Shown one piece after another: positions 54,976 to 55,163 of a DNA stretch of 55,163 bases. Under the pieces are notes generated by a model, which was not told the DNA's origin, ran no database searches, and saw only the letters and a list, made by a program, of their open reading frames with translations. A program made the position numbers and the translations under genes. The DNA comes from Hydrogenophaga sp. (GTDB lineage Bacteria; Pseudomonadota; Gammaproteobacteria; Burkholderiales; Burkholderiaceae_C). Location: assembly GCA_016790705.1 (NCBI GenBank), contig JAEUOT010000064.1, forward strand, positions 1 to 55,163, in the 5' to 3' direction. Positions within the stretch are counted from its first letter, which is position 1, and each line of letters begins with the position of its first letter.

Positions 54976-55163
54976 ATGGCCAACATCGGCACCTTCACCG
55001 CTCAGAACGACGGCTTCATCGGCACCGTTCGCACCCTCACGCTCAACGTCAAGGTCAAGTTCGTGCGCAACGACAAGGGCAGCGAGAACGCCCCCGACTA
55101 CCGCATCCAGGCCGGCACCGGCTACGACATCGGCGCCGCCTGGAAGAAGGTCAGCCAGTCCGA
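54976..55163 (+). CDS. DUF736 family protein, 3' end outside window
   Basis: The first 62 codons are seen (MANIGTFTAQNDGFIGTVRTLTLNVKVKFV...PDYRIQAGTGYDIGAAWKKVS), an unmistakable DUF736 start. This roughly 100-residue family is found on plasmids and integrative conjugative elements of Proteobacteria, usually near parB/repA-type genes. Function unknown. AAAGGAAAT lies a few bases before the ATG. The gene runs off the right edge. Confidence 0.9.
   Translation, partial: MANIGTFTAQNDGFIGTVRTLTLNVKVKFVRNDKGSENAPDYRIQAGTGYDIGAAWKKVSQS

Noticed and set aside
20283-55163. CRISPR array
   Set aside because: I looked for regularly spaced direct repeats and found none. The repeats present are dispersed leader elements.

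Overview
The window looks like the chromosome of a high-GC betaproteobacterium, most likely Burkholderiales and probably Comamonadaceae-like. This rests on the gene order yebC-purD-hemF-nadD-rsfS-rlmH-maf-rng, on clpS-clpA, and on the general character of the proteins. No rRNA is present, so the assignment is inference.

Region 1 (1-19812) is ordinary core genome. It holds the end of an ABC-F ATPase, a GlsB-type membrane protein, two tRNA-Lys genes, tcdA, the tolB-pal-cpoB envelope operon (without tolQRA beside it) and msbA. A tightly packed minus-strand operon for RNA/ribosome functions and cofactor or purine synthesis follows. Then come a HerA-like ATPase, an SGNH-hydrolase lipoprotein, and clpS-clpA.

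Region 2 (about 19813-40520) is an accessory island rich in defence genes. In order it carries an AbiEi/AbiEii pair, a complete four-gene type II Wadjet (JetABCD) system, and an unrecognised two-gene module (a HEPN-like protein plus a protein with a duplicated zinc-ribbon unit). A three-gene module follows (Nmad2-like protein, HTH/ImmA-IrrE protease with a UPF0175-like tail, PIN nuclease). Last is a minus-strand operon starting at a perfect LexA-type box. It encodes a 27-residue peptide, a 68-residue protein, a large predicted PD-(D/E)XK/SEC-C protein, a zinc-ribbon protein, and exodeoxyribonuclease VII subunits XseA (fused to a DUF5710-like domain) and XseB.

Region 3 (about 40520-55163) has the backbone of an integrative/conjugative or plasmid-like element: radC-type JAB protein, DUF2958, DUF932, a large ParB, an unknown protein and DUF736. 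Between radC and DUF2958 sits a cargo block visibly richer in AT, with a Gabija-like pair (OLD-family nuclease and UvrD helicase), an unknown HTH-like protein and a hotdog thioesterase. The backbone genes are preceded by long noncoding leaders that share repeated, inverted-repeat-containing sequences. No integrase or attachment site is visible, so the element must extend beyond the right end.
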